Positions 9,778-18,137 of a stretch of 64,000 nucleotides of DNA are shown here, piece by piece. The notes beneath the pieces were generated by a model. It worked only from the letters and a program-made list of their open reading frames with translations, was not told the DNA's origin and made no database searches. The stretch's first letter is position 1. Every line of letters starts with the position of its first letter. The stretch covers positions 1,984,001 to 2,048,000 of the forward strand of contig NZ_JAYDCK010000003.1 in assembly GCF_034555965.1 (NCBI RefSeq), in the 5' to 3' direction. The translations under genes and the position numbers were made by a program. Source of the DNA: Aquicoccus sp. G2-2. Lineage in GTDB: Bacteria; Pseudomonadota; Alphaproteobacteria; Rhodobacterales; Rhodobacteraceae.

Positions 9778-9800
9778 CGGCGGGGCCTGTTGCCCCGCCG
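9778..9800 (+). terminator. Hairpin between PepSY gene and response regulator
   Basis: CGGCGGGGC (9778-9786) and GCCCCGCCG (9792-9800) form a perfect 9-bp GC stem with a 5-nt loop, 24 bp after the PepSY stop. There is no T run, so partial termination or attenuation is more likely than a full stop. It would make the PepSY gene more highly expressed than the two-component genes that follow. Confidence 0.55.
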
Positions 9801-9819
9801 AAACCGCAGCGGACGGGCG

Positions 9820-10494
9820 ATGAAAATTCTGGTGATTGAAGATGACAAGCGGACGGGCGCCTACATCGCAGATGGTTTGCGCGAAGAAGGGCACTCCGTC
9901 GACCTGATCGCTGATGGCGCCGAGGGATTGGTGCAGGCCAGCGTCGGCCACTACGACATGCTGGTCGTGGATCGCATGCTGCCGGGCCTTGACGGGATCA
10001 GCCTGGTCAAGACATTGCGCGGGGCGAAGAACCGCACGCCGGTCTTATTTCTGACATCGCTCGGCGGTGTCGACGACCGGATCGAAGGCCTGAAGTCGGG
10101 TGGTGACGATTACCTCGTCAAACCGTTCGCCTTCGGGGAGCTCAGCGCCCGCATTGAGGCCCTGGCCCGCCGCCCGCAGATGCAGGACGAGCCGACCGTT
10201 TTGCGCGCCGCCGATCTGGAAATGAACCTGCTGACCCGCAAGGTGACCCGCGCTGGCCAACAGATCGACCTTCTTCCGCGCGAATTCTCGCTGCTGGAAC
10301 ATCTCTTGCGGCGCAAGGGGCGGGTCCAGACCCGCACAATGCTGATGGAGGCGGTCTGGGACATTCATTTCGATCCGATGACAAACGTCGTCGACACCCA
10401 TATCAGCCGCCTGCGCCGCAAGGTCGACAAACCCTTCGCCACCGAAATCATTGAAACCATCCGAGGCTCCGGTTACCGGATCGCCGCCGAATGA
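9820..10494 (+). CDS. OmpR/PhoB-family response regulator
   Basis: A 224-residue protein with an N-terminal receiver (acidic pocket ED at residues 8-9, phospho-acceptor Asp51 in LVVDRMLPG, Lys in YLVKPF) and a C-terminal winged-helix DNA-binding domain (FSLLEHLLRRKGRVQTR, VVDTHISRLRRKVD, IRGSGYRI). This is the QseB/PmrA/CopR type. ATG 9820 is chosen since it opens directly with MKILVIEDDK; the in-frame ATG at 9790 would add ten unconserved residues inside a hairpin flank. Its last codons overlap the kinase start by 4 bp (ATGA), so the pair is translationally coupled. Targets are likely the divergent envelope genes or the downstream copper module. Confidence 0.95.
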   Translation: MKILVIEDDKRTGAYIADGLREEGHSVDLIADGAEGLVQASVGHYDMLVVDRMLPGLDGISLVKTLRGAKNRTPVLFLTSLGGVDDRIEGLKSGGDDYLVKPFAFGELSARIEALARRPQMQDEPTVLRAADLEMNLLTRKVTRAGQQIDLLPREFSLLEHLLRRKGRVQTRTMLMEAVWDIHFDPMTNVVDTHISRLRRKVDKPFATEIIETIRGSGYRIAAE

Positions 10495-11864
10495 GGTTGC
10501 CCCGGACAATCCGGCGCTCGACGCCCCTGCGGCTGACGGCGGTGTTCCTGGGGATACTCATCCTCTCCTCGGTGGCCAGTTTCGGCGCGGCCTACCTGAT
10601 CATCCGGGCAAACTTCGATGCCACGCTCGAGGACGAGATAGAGCAAACTATCGAGGCCTACAGCGCCATCGGCAATCAGCAGGCGCTGCTTCAGCGACTG
10701 ACAGAGGATGTAGCGCTCTCCGATCCCGATCTGACAATCCTGCATTATCAGCCCGATCATGGCGCCGTCATCGCCAATGTCGATGATTTTCCGCCTGTCA
10801 GCGGGTTCACCATCGTGGGCGAGACGGCCATCAAAGCGGGCGATGACGGCGTGTCCGACAGCTATCTCGCTCTCAGCGCGCGTGTGGGACGCGGACAGCT
10901 CATTGTCGCCAAGACACGCGGTCAGGTCGTGGAAATGGGTGAGATCATCGTTTCTGTCGTCCTGATCGGCCTATTGCCGACCATCCTTCTGGCATCTATT
11001 GCCGGAGCACTCACCGCGCGCACGGCGCGGCGGCGGATCGGAGCAATCCAGAAGACGCTGGGTGAGCTGACGGCCGGAGAACTGGCCGCACGTGTGCCTC
11101 TTGCCGATAATGACCGCGATGACCTGAGCGAGATAAGCACGGCGGTGAACACGATGGCCACCTCACAGGAAGCTCTTATCAGCTCGATGCGCCAAGTCTC
11201 TGCCGATATAGCTCACGATCTCAAAACACCGATCCAGCGTGTCGCTGTCATCCTCGACGAAATTGCTCGCAAGACCTCCCTTAGCGCAGGTCAGGACGAA
11301 TTGCTGGATCAGGCCCTTACCGAGACAGACCGCATCGTGAATACCTTCCAAGCGCTTCTGCAACTGGCCCAGATCGAAGGCGGCGCGGTGCGCGACCGCT
11401 TCGTTTCGACCGACCTGCACGAGGTTGTCGAAGATGTCGCGGACTTCCTCGGCCCGGAAGCAGAGGATAAGGGATATCGTTTCGAACTCTTCGTCGAAGC
11501 TGATGAGCTGTTCATCGTGAAGGGCGACCGTCACTTGCTTACCCAGGCGCTCGCCAACCTGATCGGCAACGCCTTGCGTCACACCCCGGTCGGATCGACG
11601 ATCGCGGTCGATCTGCGGCGCGAGGCTGGGCACATCAATCTAAGCGTGGCCGACAATGGCCCCGGCATCCCCGCGGAGGAGCGCGAAAAGGTGCTGCGCC
11701 GCCTCTACCGCATGGAAAAGAGCCGGACCACCGAAGGCAGCGGCCTCGGTCTCAGCCTGGTTGCCGCGATCTGCAATCTGCATGGCGCGAGCCTGTCGCT
11801 GGACGACAATCAACCGGGTTTGCGGGTGCGTGTGGTGTTTACCGATATAGAACCGCACCAATAG
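10491..11864 (+). CDS. Membrane sensor histidine kinase, partner of the OmpR-type regulator
   Basis: A 457-residue kinase. Transmembrane helices are at about residues 14-36 and 152-174 and enclose a periplasmic sensor loop of about 115 residues. HAMP lies at about 175-228, HisKA has phospho-acceptor His242 in ADIAHDLKTPIQR, and the HATPase has N box NLIGNALRHTP, G1 DNGPGIP and G2 GSGLGLSL. The DIAHDLKTP H-box is that of the QseC/CusS-like class. Start ATG 10491 overlaps the regulator stop. The sensed signal is unknown; the PepSY gene upstream and metal genes downstream make envelope stress or metal ions reasonable guesses. About 260 bp follow before the convergent DUF305 gene, without a recognised feature. 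Confidence 0.95.
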   Translation: MRLPRTIRRSTPLRLTAVFLGILILSSVASFGAAYLIIRANFDATLEDEIEQTIEAYSAIGNQQALLQRLTEDVALSDPDLTILHYQPDHGAVIANVDDFPPVSGFTIVGETAIKAGDDGVSDSYLALSARVGRGQLIVAKTRGQVVEMGEIIVSVVLIGLLPTILLASIAGALTARTARRRIGAIQKTLGELTAGELAARVPLADNDRDDLSEISTAVNTMATSQEALISSMRQVSADIAHDLKTPIQRVAVILDEIARKTSLSAGQDELLDQALTETDRIVNTFQALLQLAQIEGGAVRDRFVSTDLHEVVEDVADFLGPEAEDKGYRFELFVEADELFIVKGDRHLLTQALANLIGNALRHTPVGSTIAVDLRREAGHINLSVADNGPGIPAEEREKVLRRLYRMEKSRTTEGSGLGLSLVAAICNLHGASLSLDDNQPGLRVRVVFTDIEPHQ

Positions 11865-12124
11865 GGGGTTTTCCCATTTTTCTCCAGATTCCCCCGCACG
11901 CCTTGGCCACCATAGAGCCAATAATTAAGCGAATGAAGCCTAATGGCTGTAATACGAAAAGCGTGCTCAGAGGCATGCATACCCAAGGTAGAAGCAAAGA
12001 GTCTCAAGTAGGGTCACCACCCAATGCAGACACGCCTGTGGCCTCTGAACCTGAAACTGGATTGCCCGGCCACCCCCAACTTGATGGGACTGGCATTCTT
12101 CGACGGACATGCTTGTGGACGACG

Positions 12125-12649
12125 CTACTCCACCTTCTCCCGAGGTGTCCCCGGTGGGGCGTCGCCGTTGGCTTCGATATCGCTGATATAGCGCTTCATC
12201 TCGGCGATTTCGCCGCGCTGTGCCTCGATGATCGCATCGGCCAAAGCGCGGACGCGGGGATCGGAGATGTCGGCGCGCTCACTGGTCAGGATGGCGATGG
12301 AATGATGCGGAATCATAGCACGCATCCAGGCCAGATCTTCGACGGTTGCCTGACTGCGCACCAGCCATAGTGAGGCAGCAAAGGCGAGGATGGCGCCCAC
12401 GAAGATCGCCCCGTTAATGCGGCGATTGCTGTACATTCCCAGCATGAAGCTCAGCATGATCACCGCCATCGCGGCCCCCATGTAGAGCGCCATCCACATC
12501 CGGGTCTGCGAAAAGAAGACGTGATCGAGCGCGTAAGTATTGAGATACATCAGCCCGAACATCACCACGGTCGACGTGGCAATCATCGCCGCGAAGCGAC
12601 CATAGCCCATTTGGCCGTGACTTTCTCCGTGATCGTTGTGATGGCTCAT
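12125..12649 (-). CDS. DUF305 membrane-anchored protein
   Basis: A 174-residue protein with a His-rich N-terminus (MSHHNDHGESHGQ), three hydrophobic segments between residues 18 and 95, and a C-terminal DUF305 domain marked by AWMRAMIPHHSIAILTSERA. DUF305 is a ferritin-like helical fold often encoded with copper-resistance genes, and the conserved HH pair may bind metal. A strong ribosome site AGGAGG precedes ATG 12649. It is the most downstream gene of the minus-strand metal module. A periplasmic or membrane metal-handling role is inferred from context; the biochemical function is not known. Confidence 0.85.
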   Translation of the reverse strand: MSHHNDHGESHGQMGYGRFAAMIATSTVVMFGLMYLNTYALDHVFFSQTRMWMALYMGAAMAVIMLSFMLGMYSNRRINGAIFVGAILAFAASLWLVRSQATVEDLAWMRAMIPHHSIAILTSERADISDPRVRALADAIIEAQRGEIAEMKRYISDIEANGDAPPGTPREKVE

Positions 12650-12738
12650 GAAAACCTCCTGCTATTGCGCTGTTTCGGCAGGGTCCTCCCCCACAGACGA
12701 TCAACGCGCCGGAGGGTAGTCAGTTCCAACCAGCGCGC

Positions 12739-13199
12739 TCAGCGGCTTGCGTCGAGCGCGTCGTGGCGGGCGCGGATGTTCACCGGCCAGGTCGATTTGA
12801 TATAGCCGAAGATAGCGCGGATTTCGGCGTCGGACGGAACGCCGTCATAGATCGGCATGTCCGTTTCGTAATCCGGCGCGCCGATCAGCGCGGCGACGCC
12901 GAACTTGGTGACCCGGAACAAGGTGTCGCTGTCATGATGCCAAGTATGGCCGGTCCTGTCATGCGGCGGGGCGGGCACCCGCCCGTCGTCTCGGCGCACG
13001 CGCCAGTCGGGCTGCCCTTCGAGGTTAGCGCCATGGCAACTGGCGCAATGCTCTGCATAGAGCGTGGCACCACGCGCCACGATCTGCGGGTCATCGGCAC
13101 CGAGCTTGCCACCTCCCCTCCGATCCAGCCACGCGTCAAGAGCAACACAGCGCTCAGGGCCAGCGCGAGGGCCAATCCGATTGTCACGCTCCGTCGCAT
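12739..13199 (-). CDS. Membrane-anchored cytochrome c (frameshifted)
   Basis: The start region (ATG 13199, MRRSVTIGLALALALSAVLLL) encodes a signal anchor in one frame. The haem-binding part lies in another frame ending at 12739: IVARGATLYAEHCASCHGANLEG with the CxxCH motif, an aromatic/proline-rich middle, then TDMPIYDGVPSDAEIRAIFGYIKSTWP with the distal Met. Restoring one base in the C4 run at 13115-13118 (plus strand) joins them into about 153 residues, the usual size of the monohaem cytochromes c found beside multicopper oxidases. It should act as an electron carrier or acceptor in the periplasm. It is followed by the DUF305 gene and preceded by a second cytochrome c gene. Confidence 0.8.
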
Positions 13200-13290
13200 C
13201 TTTTGCCTCCGTCGATCGCCGCGATTTCCCCAAGCAAACCGCCCGGCCCGAGCCTTATCAAGCGCGGCACTGGGCCGTCTCGCCCCCTGC

Positions 13291-13722
13291 TCAATTGATG
13301 CCATTTTCCCGCTGCAACGCCCGGACATAGGCGATGATGTTCTGCACATCCGCCCTTGTCACGCCCTTGACCGGAGGCATGCTGCCGAACTTCCAGTGGT
13401 GCGCCCGAACGCCGTTCTTAGCGGCCACGAAAAACGCCATGTCACTGTGATGACCCGGCTCATAAATCTTGTGCACCAGCGGCGGGCCGGCTCCCTCTTT
13501 GCCCTGCGCGTTGTCACCGTGGCAGGCGGCGCAGACCCCGTCGAAAGCCCGCTCGCCGGCCTGCTCCTGCACGGCGAGGGTTGCTGGCAGCTTAACCGCG
13601 ACCATCGCATCGCCTTGCAAGTCCGCCGCCGGAGCGCCCGTGCCCTGCCCCTCAGGCTGCAAAATATACCACCCCGCCGCCGCGACAACGATCAACGCAA
13701 GCGCTGTCAAACTCCATTTCAT
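13291..13722 (-). CDS. Membrane-anchored monohaem cytochrome c
   Basis: A 143-residue protein with an N-terminal signal anchor (MKWSLTALALIVVAAAGWYIL) and a cytochrome c domain carrying VCAACHGDN (CxxCH) and the distal region WKFGSMPPVKGVTRADVQNIIAYVRALQ. ATG 13722 is preferred to the GTG at 13731 because AGGAG is well spaced before it. It is paired with a second cytochrome c gene immediately downstream and follows the cupredoxin-CusF gene. In this setting it probably transfers electrons to or from the multicopper oxidase or cupredoxin in the periplasm. The redox partner is inferred from position only. Confidence 0.9.
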   Translation of the reverse strand: MKWSLTALALIVVAAAGWYILQPEGQGTGAPAADLQGDAMVAVKLPATLAVQEQAGERAFDGVCAACHGDNAQGKEGAGPPLVHKIYEPGHHSDMAFFVAAKNGVRAHHWKFGSMPPVKGVTRADVQNIIAYVRALQRENGIN

Positions 13723-13822
13723 CTCGTTCACTCCTTTTATTTCAATGCCACTTTGCCATCGCCCGACTTGCCGAGCGTCGGCAGAGAGAAGTGCCGGTCA
13801 GGACCGACACCTCTCGCCCACA

Positions 13823-14548
13823 TCACTTCATCTGCGTCACGGTCAGCTTGCCTTTGACTCGCTCAGCCACAAACTCGATTTCTTGCCCTTCAGCCATATT
13901 TGCAATCGTCGCCGCGTCGGCCCGAAACACCATGGTCATGGCCGGCATGTCGAGATTGACTAACGGCCCGTGAATGATGGTCACCTTGCCCGCCTTGGCA
14001 TTGATCTTTTTGATCGTGCCGGTTGTGTATTCGACATCGGTCTGCGTCATTTTTTCGCCTACGGTGATCGGCCCGTGCATGCCGGATTCGTAGTGGCCGG
14101 GGATCAGGCAGGCGAATTCGAACCGGCCGGCATTGGTGAAGGCCCAGATCACCTCGCCGGACATGCCCGCATCAAGCCGGATCGAATTGGGATCGTCATG
14201 CTCCATGGCCATCTTGGCCATCATCGCCTTGTGTTCGGCATTGCCCTCAACCGTGTCGAGCACGAATTCATGCTCCAACTCGCCCTTGTTGGTGACATTG
14301 AAACGGATCGTCTCGCCGCGCGCGAATTCGAAAGATTTAGGCTCGAACAGCATGTCGCCATCATCGGTCTCGCGCATCACGACGTCGATCGTGCGATCCA
14401 CTTTCGCAGCGTCGCCCGCCATTCCGGCCATCATCGCAGGAGCGTCGTGCGCCGGGTCAGCATCGTGTCCACCATCATGCGCACCCGAGGCGAAGGCTGG
14501 CGCGGACAGCGCGAAGGTGAGTGCCGTTGTAATCAGAAGATTTTTCAT
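13823..14548 (-). CDS. Periplasmic cupredoxin-CusF fusion copper-binding protein
   Basis: A 241-residue exported protein (MKNLLITTALTFALSAPAFA). After a His/Asp/Met-rich linker it carries a cupredoxin domain with type-1 copper ligands visible as ELEHEF (His) and FACLIPGHYESGM (Cys, His, Met). The C-terminal 65 residues are a CusF-like domain (KVTIIHGPLVNLDMPAMTM), in which the His and Met ligands are present but the Trp of E. coli CusF is replaced by Met. Such a protein would bind Cu(I)/Cu(II) in the periplasm and hand it to an oxidase or efflux pump. It lies 50 bp after the multicopper oxidase gene in the same direction. Confidence 0.9.
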   Translation of the reverse strand: MKNLLITTALTFALSAPAFASGAHDGGHDADPAHDAPAMMAGMAGDAAKVDRTIDVVMRETDDGDMLFEPKSFEFARGETIRFNVTNKGELEHEFVLDTVEGNAEHKAMMAKMAMEHDDPNSIRLDAGMSGEVIWAFTNAGRFEFACLIPGHYESGMHGPITVGEKMTQTDVEYTTGTIKKINAKAGKVTIIHGPLVNLDMPAMTMVFRADAATIANMAEGQEIEFVAERVKGKLTVTQMK

Positions 14549-14598
14549 CAATTTTTCCTTTGGGTCTGGTTGGTTGGTGAATTGGGAGGAAGGGCCGG

Positions 14599-15957
14599 TC
14601 AGCCCTTCGAGGTTGGTTTCGGGGTAAGTATGGTTCTCGGGCTGGCGTTGGAGGCAAACTCCGGCAGCTCTCCCGTCCATTCATAGGCCTGCTCGCCCGG
14701 AGGATTTTCATACCAGCCGGGGTCGGCGTAATCGTCCGCGTCGATGCCGTCCCGCACCTTCACGACCGAGAACATGCCGCCCATCTCGATGGGACCGTAA
14801 GGCCCCCAGCCGGTCATCATCGGGACAGTATTGTCTGGCAAGGGCATTTCCATTCGCCCCATATCCGCCATGCCAGCGGTGCCCATCGGCATGTATTCGG
14901 GCTGGAACTGGCGGATCTTTTGGGTCAGCGGCTTCTTGTCGACGCCGATAAATGTCGGAATATCGTGGCCCATGGCGTTCATCGTATGGTGCGACTTGTG
15001 GCAATGGATCGCCCAGTCGCCAAGATGATCGGCAGTGAACTCATAGGCGCGCATCGCGCCCACGGGAATGTCGATGCTGACCTCGGGCCATTGCGCGGCC
15101 TCGGGCACCCAGCCGCCATCCGTGCAGGTGACCTTGAAGTCATAGCCATGCATGTGGATCGGATGGTTCGTCATGGTCAGGTTGCCGACGCGCACGCGGA
15201 CCTTGTCGCCCTTGTTCACAACCAGCGGGTCGATGTCGGGAAAAATCCGGCTGTTCCAGGTCCAGAGGTTGAAGTCCGTCATCGTCATGATGCGCGGCAC
15301 ATAGGTCCCCGGATCAATGTCGAAAGCGTTCAGCATGATCAGGAAATCGCGATCCACCGGCATGAAGGTGGGATCTCTGGGATGCACCACGAACATGCCC
15401 ATCATGCCCATCGCCATCTGCACCATCTCGTCGGCATGCGGGTGATACATGAAGGTGCCGGATTTGATCAGGTCGAACTCGTAGACATAGGTCTTGCCCG
15501 GCGGGATGCCGGGATGGCTGAGCCCGCCAACCCCGTCCATTCCCGAGGGCAGGATCATTCCATGCCAATGCACCGAAGTGTGCTCGGGCAGCCTGTTGGT
15601 GACATAGATGCGCACCCGGTCGCCTTCGACCGCCTCGATGGTCGGGCCAGTGGATTGGCCGTTATAGCCCCACAGATGCGCGATCATGCCATCGGCCAGC
15701 TCGCGCTCCACTGGTTCGGCAATAAGGTGAAATTCCTTGATACCGTTGTTCATCCGGTGCGGCAGGGTCCAGCCATTGAGCGTGACCACCGGCGTGTAAT
15801 CCGGCCCCGAAGACGGGCGCGGCGTGATCGCAGTTGCCGCGCTGTCCATCTGGGCGGCTTCGGGCAGGCCCATATTCGTAGTCTTGCCCCATGCTTGCGA
15901 GGAAACCAGCGCGGCCCCTGCGGCGCCGGCCCCGAGTAGTTGACGTCTGTTCATCAT
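14599..15957 (-). CDS. Tat-exported multicopper oxidase (copper resistance type)
   Basis: A 452-residue protein with a Tat-type leader (MMNRRQLLGAGAAGAALVSS). All copper-binding signatures are present: HWHGM and HPHADEMVQMAMG for the first pair of trinuclear ligands, then HPIHMHGYDF and HCHKSHHTMNAMGH with the type-1 copper Cys, His and Met. Family members oxidise Cu(I) or organic substrates in the periplasm. The Met/His-rich segments (DMGRMEMP, MGMMGMF) suggest a cuprous oxidase. It is two-domain-like in length, shorter than CopA (about 600). It is encoded between the TolC-type gene and the cupredoxin gene with short spacings, suggesting one operon. Confidence 0.92.
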   Translation of the reverse strand: MMNRRQLLGAGAAGAALVSSQAWGKTTNMGLPEAAQMDSAATAITPRPSSGPDYTPVVTLNGWTLPHRMNNGIKEFHLIAEPVERELADGMIAHLWGYNGQSTGPTIEAVEGDRVRIYVTNRLPEHTSVHWHGMILPSGMDGVGGLSHPGIPPGKTYVYEFDLIKSGTFMYHPHADEMVQMAMGMMGMFVVHPRDPTFMPVDRDFLIMLNAFDIDPGTYVPRIMTMTDFNLWTWNSRIFPDIDPLVVNKGDKVRVRVGNLTMTNHPIHMHGYDFKVTCTDGGWVPEAAQWPEVSIDIPVGAMRAYEFTADHLGDWAIHCHKSHHTMNAMGHDIPTFIGVDKKPLTQKIRQFQPEYMPMGTAGMADMGRMEMPLPDNTVPMMTGWGPYGPIEMGGMFSVVKVRDGIDADDYADPGWYENPPGEQAYEWTGELPEFASNASPRTILTPKPTSKG

Positions 15958-15969
15958 ATCATCGTCCTT

Positions 15970-17433
15970 TCAGTGTCCTGCGCCGCCACCGGCGGCAAGT
16001 GTGGTGCCTTCTGACGCGGCTCCACCGCTGCCTACACCGCCGCCATAAATGGCGGCCGTGAGATCAGCCTGAGCCATGAAGAATTCACGTTTTGCATTGG
16101 CAGAGTCGAGCGATGCGCCGAGCTTCTCGCGCACGTCCGCCAGCAGCTCGAATGTGCTGGTGATCATGCCGTTGTAAGATAGCAGACCCTCTTCCTCGAC
16201 GGTCTGGCGCAGCGGCACCAGAACGTCGCGGTAGTGCCGCGCGATCTTGTAGGAGGCGTGATAGGCAGCCTCTGCGCCGCGTGCTTCGGAGCGCACATTG
16301 ACGGCCTTTTCAGCAAGGACATTGGCCGCCTGCAGATAGGACAGTTCTGCCTTGCGCATCCGCGCCTCGCCGGTGTCGTAGATCGGAATCGCGAATTCCA
16401 GCTCCAACTGCGGGGTGGTTTTGGTCTCGATAGCGCCCGCATCGCGCTCGCGCTCGATCTCAGCCCCTGCGATCAGCTCCAGATCGGTGACCAGCCGGGT
16501 CTGTTCGGTCAACCCAAAAGCCGCCGCCTGCGCCTCGAGCCCCAGCTTGGCCACCCGCAGATCGAACCGATTGCGCAGGGCCTTGCCTTCGATATTGGCG
16601 ATCCGGCCGACCGACTGCGGCAATGCGGGCAGGGCATCGGGCACATAGTAATCCACGTCGCCGCCCCACAGCCCCATCAGCCGGGTCAAATCTTCCTTCG
16701 CACGGGTTGCATTCAGCCGTGCCTGCGCCAATTGCCCCGCCAATTCGGCGTTGAAGGCCTGCTCGCGTGCCTGTCCGGCCTTGTTCAGCGCGCCGGTTTC
16801 CCCCAGCTTGCGCGCCAGTTCCGAGCCTGCATCAGAGGTCGCCTTGGCGCGTTTGAGATAGCTCACCGTCTCGAAGGCAGCGACCGCGTTGATCCAGGCT
16901 TGGCGTGTCTGATTGGCCAGCGTCAGCGTGTCATTCACCGCCGTCAACTGCGCCGTGCGGAAATTCACATCCGCCAGTGCAACCCGCTGCTTGCGTGTCC
17001 GGGCATCAAGGATATTCGTGGCGATCATCCCCTCGATTGCCCGGTAAGCCCCGAGTTCGGCCGCGCCGATACCCAGCACGCCGATAGACACGACGGGGTT
17101 TTCCGGCGTCGCCTGCTGCCAGGCTTCGGCGGCTGAAAGGCCGACATTGGCATAGGCCACCTGCAGGCCCTTGTTGTTGAGCAGGGCGACCTGAACGGCG
17201 GTGTCGGCCGAGATCGTCTTGCCTTGCACCATGGCGCGCACCTCCCTGGCCAATGTTACGTTCTGGGCCTGCGTTTGGGCGAAGGCGGTGCGCTTGCCGA
17301 TGGTGGCGGCGGTCTCCTGCGCAACGAGCGCAAAGCCGGCCTTGGGTGCGGTATAGGCGGGCGGGATCGCGGTGGCGCAGGCGCCGAGGATCAGCGGCAA
17401 GCCCGCACCCAAGGAGAGGGTCATGATACGCAT
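15970..17433 (-). CDS. TolC-family outer membrane efflux lipoprotein
   Basis: A 487-residue protein starting MRIMTLSLGAGLPLILGACATA, a lipoprotein signal with lipobox LGAC. The body is alpha-helical with OEP-like features (ALNKAGQAREQAFNAELAGQLAQ, NRFDLRVAKLGLEAQAAAFG, PIYDTGEARMRKAELSY) as in CusC/TolC outer membrane factors. ATG 17433 overlaps the stop of the small lipoprotein gene by one base (TGATG), which shows coupling and fixes the start; the open frame continues upstream to 17703 only as an overlap shadow. No inner membrane pump or membrane-fusion protein is encoded nearby, so it may serve a pump encoded elsewhere or have a role in copper tolerance by itself. Confidence 0.9.
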   Translation of the reverse strand: MRIMTLSLGAGLPLILGACATAIPPAYTAPKAGFALVAQETAATIGKRTAFAQTQAQNVTLAREVRAMVQGKTISADTAVQVALLNNKGLQVAYANVGLSAAEAWQQATPENPVVSIGVLGIGAAELGAYRAIEGMIATNILDARTRKQRVALADVNFRTAQLTAVNDTLTLANQTRQAWINAVAAFETVSYLKRAKATSDAGSELARKLGETGALNKAGQAREQAFNAELAGQLAQARLNATRAKEDLTRLMGLWGGDVDYYVPDALPALPQSVGRIANIEGKALRNRFDLRVAKLGLEAQAAAFGLTEQTRLVTDLELIAGAEIERERDAGAIETKTTPQLELEFAIPIYDTGEARMRKAELSYLQAANVLAEKAVNVRSEARGAEAAYHASYKIARHYRDVLVPLRQTVEEEGLLSYNGMITSTFELLADVREKLGASLDSANAKREFFMAQADLTAAIYGGGVGSGGAASEGTTLAAGGGAGH

Positions 17434-17654
17434 CAGTGCCCCTCCAACTGTTCTTGGTTGACGCTGCGCCAGTCGCGCGGGCCGGTCGGGCCGCGATAGG
17501 TGTAACCCGCCAGCGGGTTCTGATAGCGGACCGGCGAGGCGATGGCGGTGTCGGCGGTGGCCTGCTGCGCACTCACGTCCGGCAATAGCACCGGCGCGGG
17601 CGAGCAGGCGCCGAGAACGAGAGCCGCAGCCCCCATAAAGAGATGGATTTTCAT
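17433..17654 (-). CDS. Small lipoprotein upstream of TolC-type gene
   Basis: A 73-residue protein, MKIHLFMGAAALVLGACSPAP..., with a perfect lipobox (LGAC) followed by a short mature part ending RDWRSVNQEQLEGH. ATG 17654 is chosen because it places the signal peptide at the N-terminus. Its TGA shares a base with the ATG of the TolC-type gene, so the two are translated together. Short lipoproteins of this kind recur beside copper-type outer membrane factors, but no function is known to me. Confidence 0.75.
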   Translation of the reverse strand: MKIHLFMGAAALVLGACSPAPVLLPDVSAQQATADTAIASPVRYQNPLAGYTYRGPTGPRDWRSVNQEQLEGH

Positions 17655-17729
17655 GTTGTTGACCTGATTGAGGAAAGTCCGATTCACGCATCGGGATGCG
17701 CAAGACATAGGCCCGCTATGGGCGCAGAC

Positions 17730-18137
17730 TCAGCTCAGGTGTAACGGCGGCCGCAAGAAACCCGCCAGGTCCGCCGAGGCGGAGTCGACCAGCGTTATCA
17801 GATAGCCGCTCCGCGCCACGGGAACCGGCTCGACCGTGGTGGTGTCGCTCAGAACCACCGAAACGCAAATGTCGCTGCAACAGGGCGCTGACGCTTGGTC
17901 CTGCTCAGCATCCGGGGCGAGGGCCCCTCCGGCGTCTTGCATGTGATGTGTGGCATCCGCGCCATGCGCATGGCGCGCGGTGGCATGATCCCCCATGGCT
18001 GAGACGGCGTGATGAGCGTCATGCATACCGGAGGTGGCATGGGCAGAAGAGGGTGGCAGGACCACCAATGCGCAGACAATCACGAGGCACAAGAGCGCCT
18101 CGAGGCCTGCTGCAATTGTAGTTTTCCCATAACCCAT
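17730..18137 (-). CDS. Exported His/Met-rich small protein, probable metal binder
   Basis: A 135-residue protein with an N-terminal hydrophobic segment (EALLCLVIVCALVVLPP) and a His/Met-rich stretch (GMHDAHHAVSAMGDHATARH, ADATHHMQD) followed by PCCSDICVSVVL, a cysteine cluster that could bind a soft metal. The composition is that of small proteins accompanying copper efflux genes. It is the first gene of the minus-strand metal module, ending 75 bp before the small lipoprotein gene. No family name is assigned; a role in metal sequestration is inferred from composition and place. Confidence 0.7.
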   Translation of the reverse strand: MGYGKTTIAAGLEALLCLVIVCALVVLPPSSAHATSGMHDAHHAVSAMGDHATARHAHGADATHHMQDAGGALAPDAEQDQASAPCCSDICVSVVLSDTTTVEPVPVARSGYLITLVDSASADLAGFLRPPLHLS

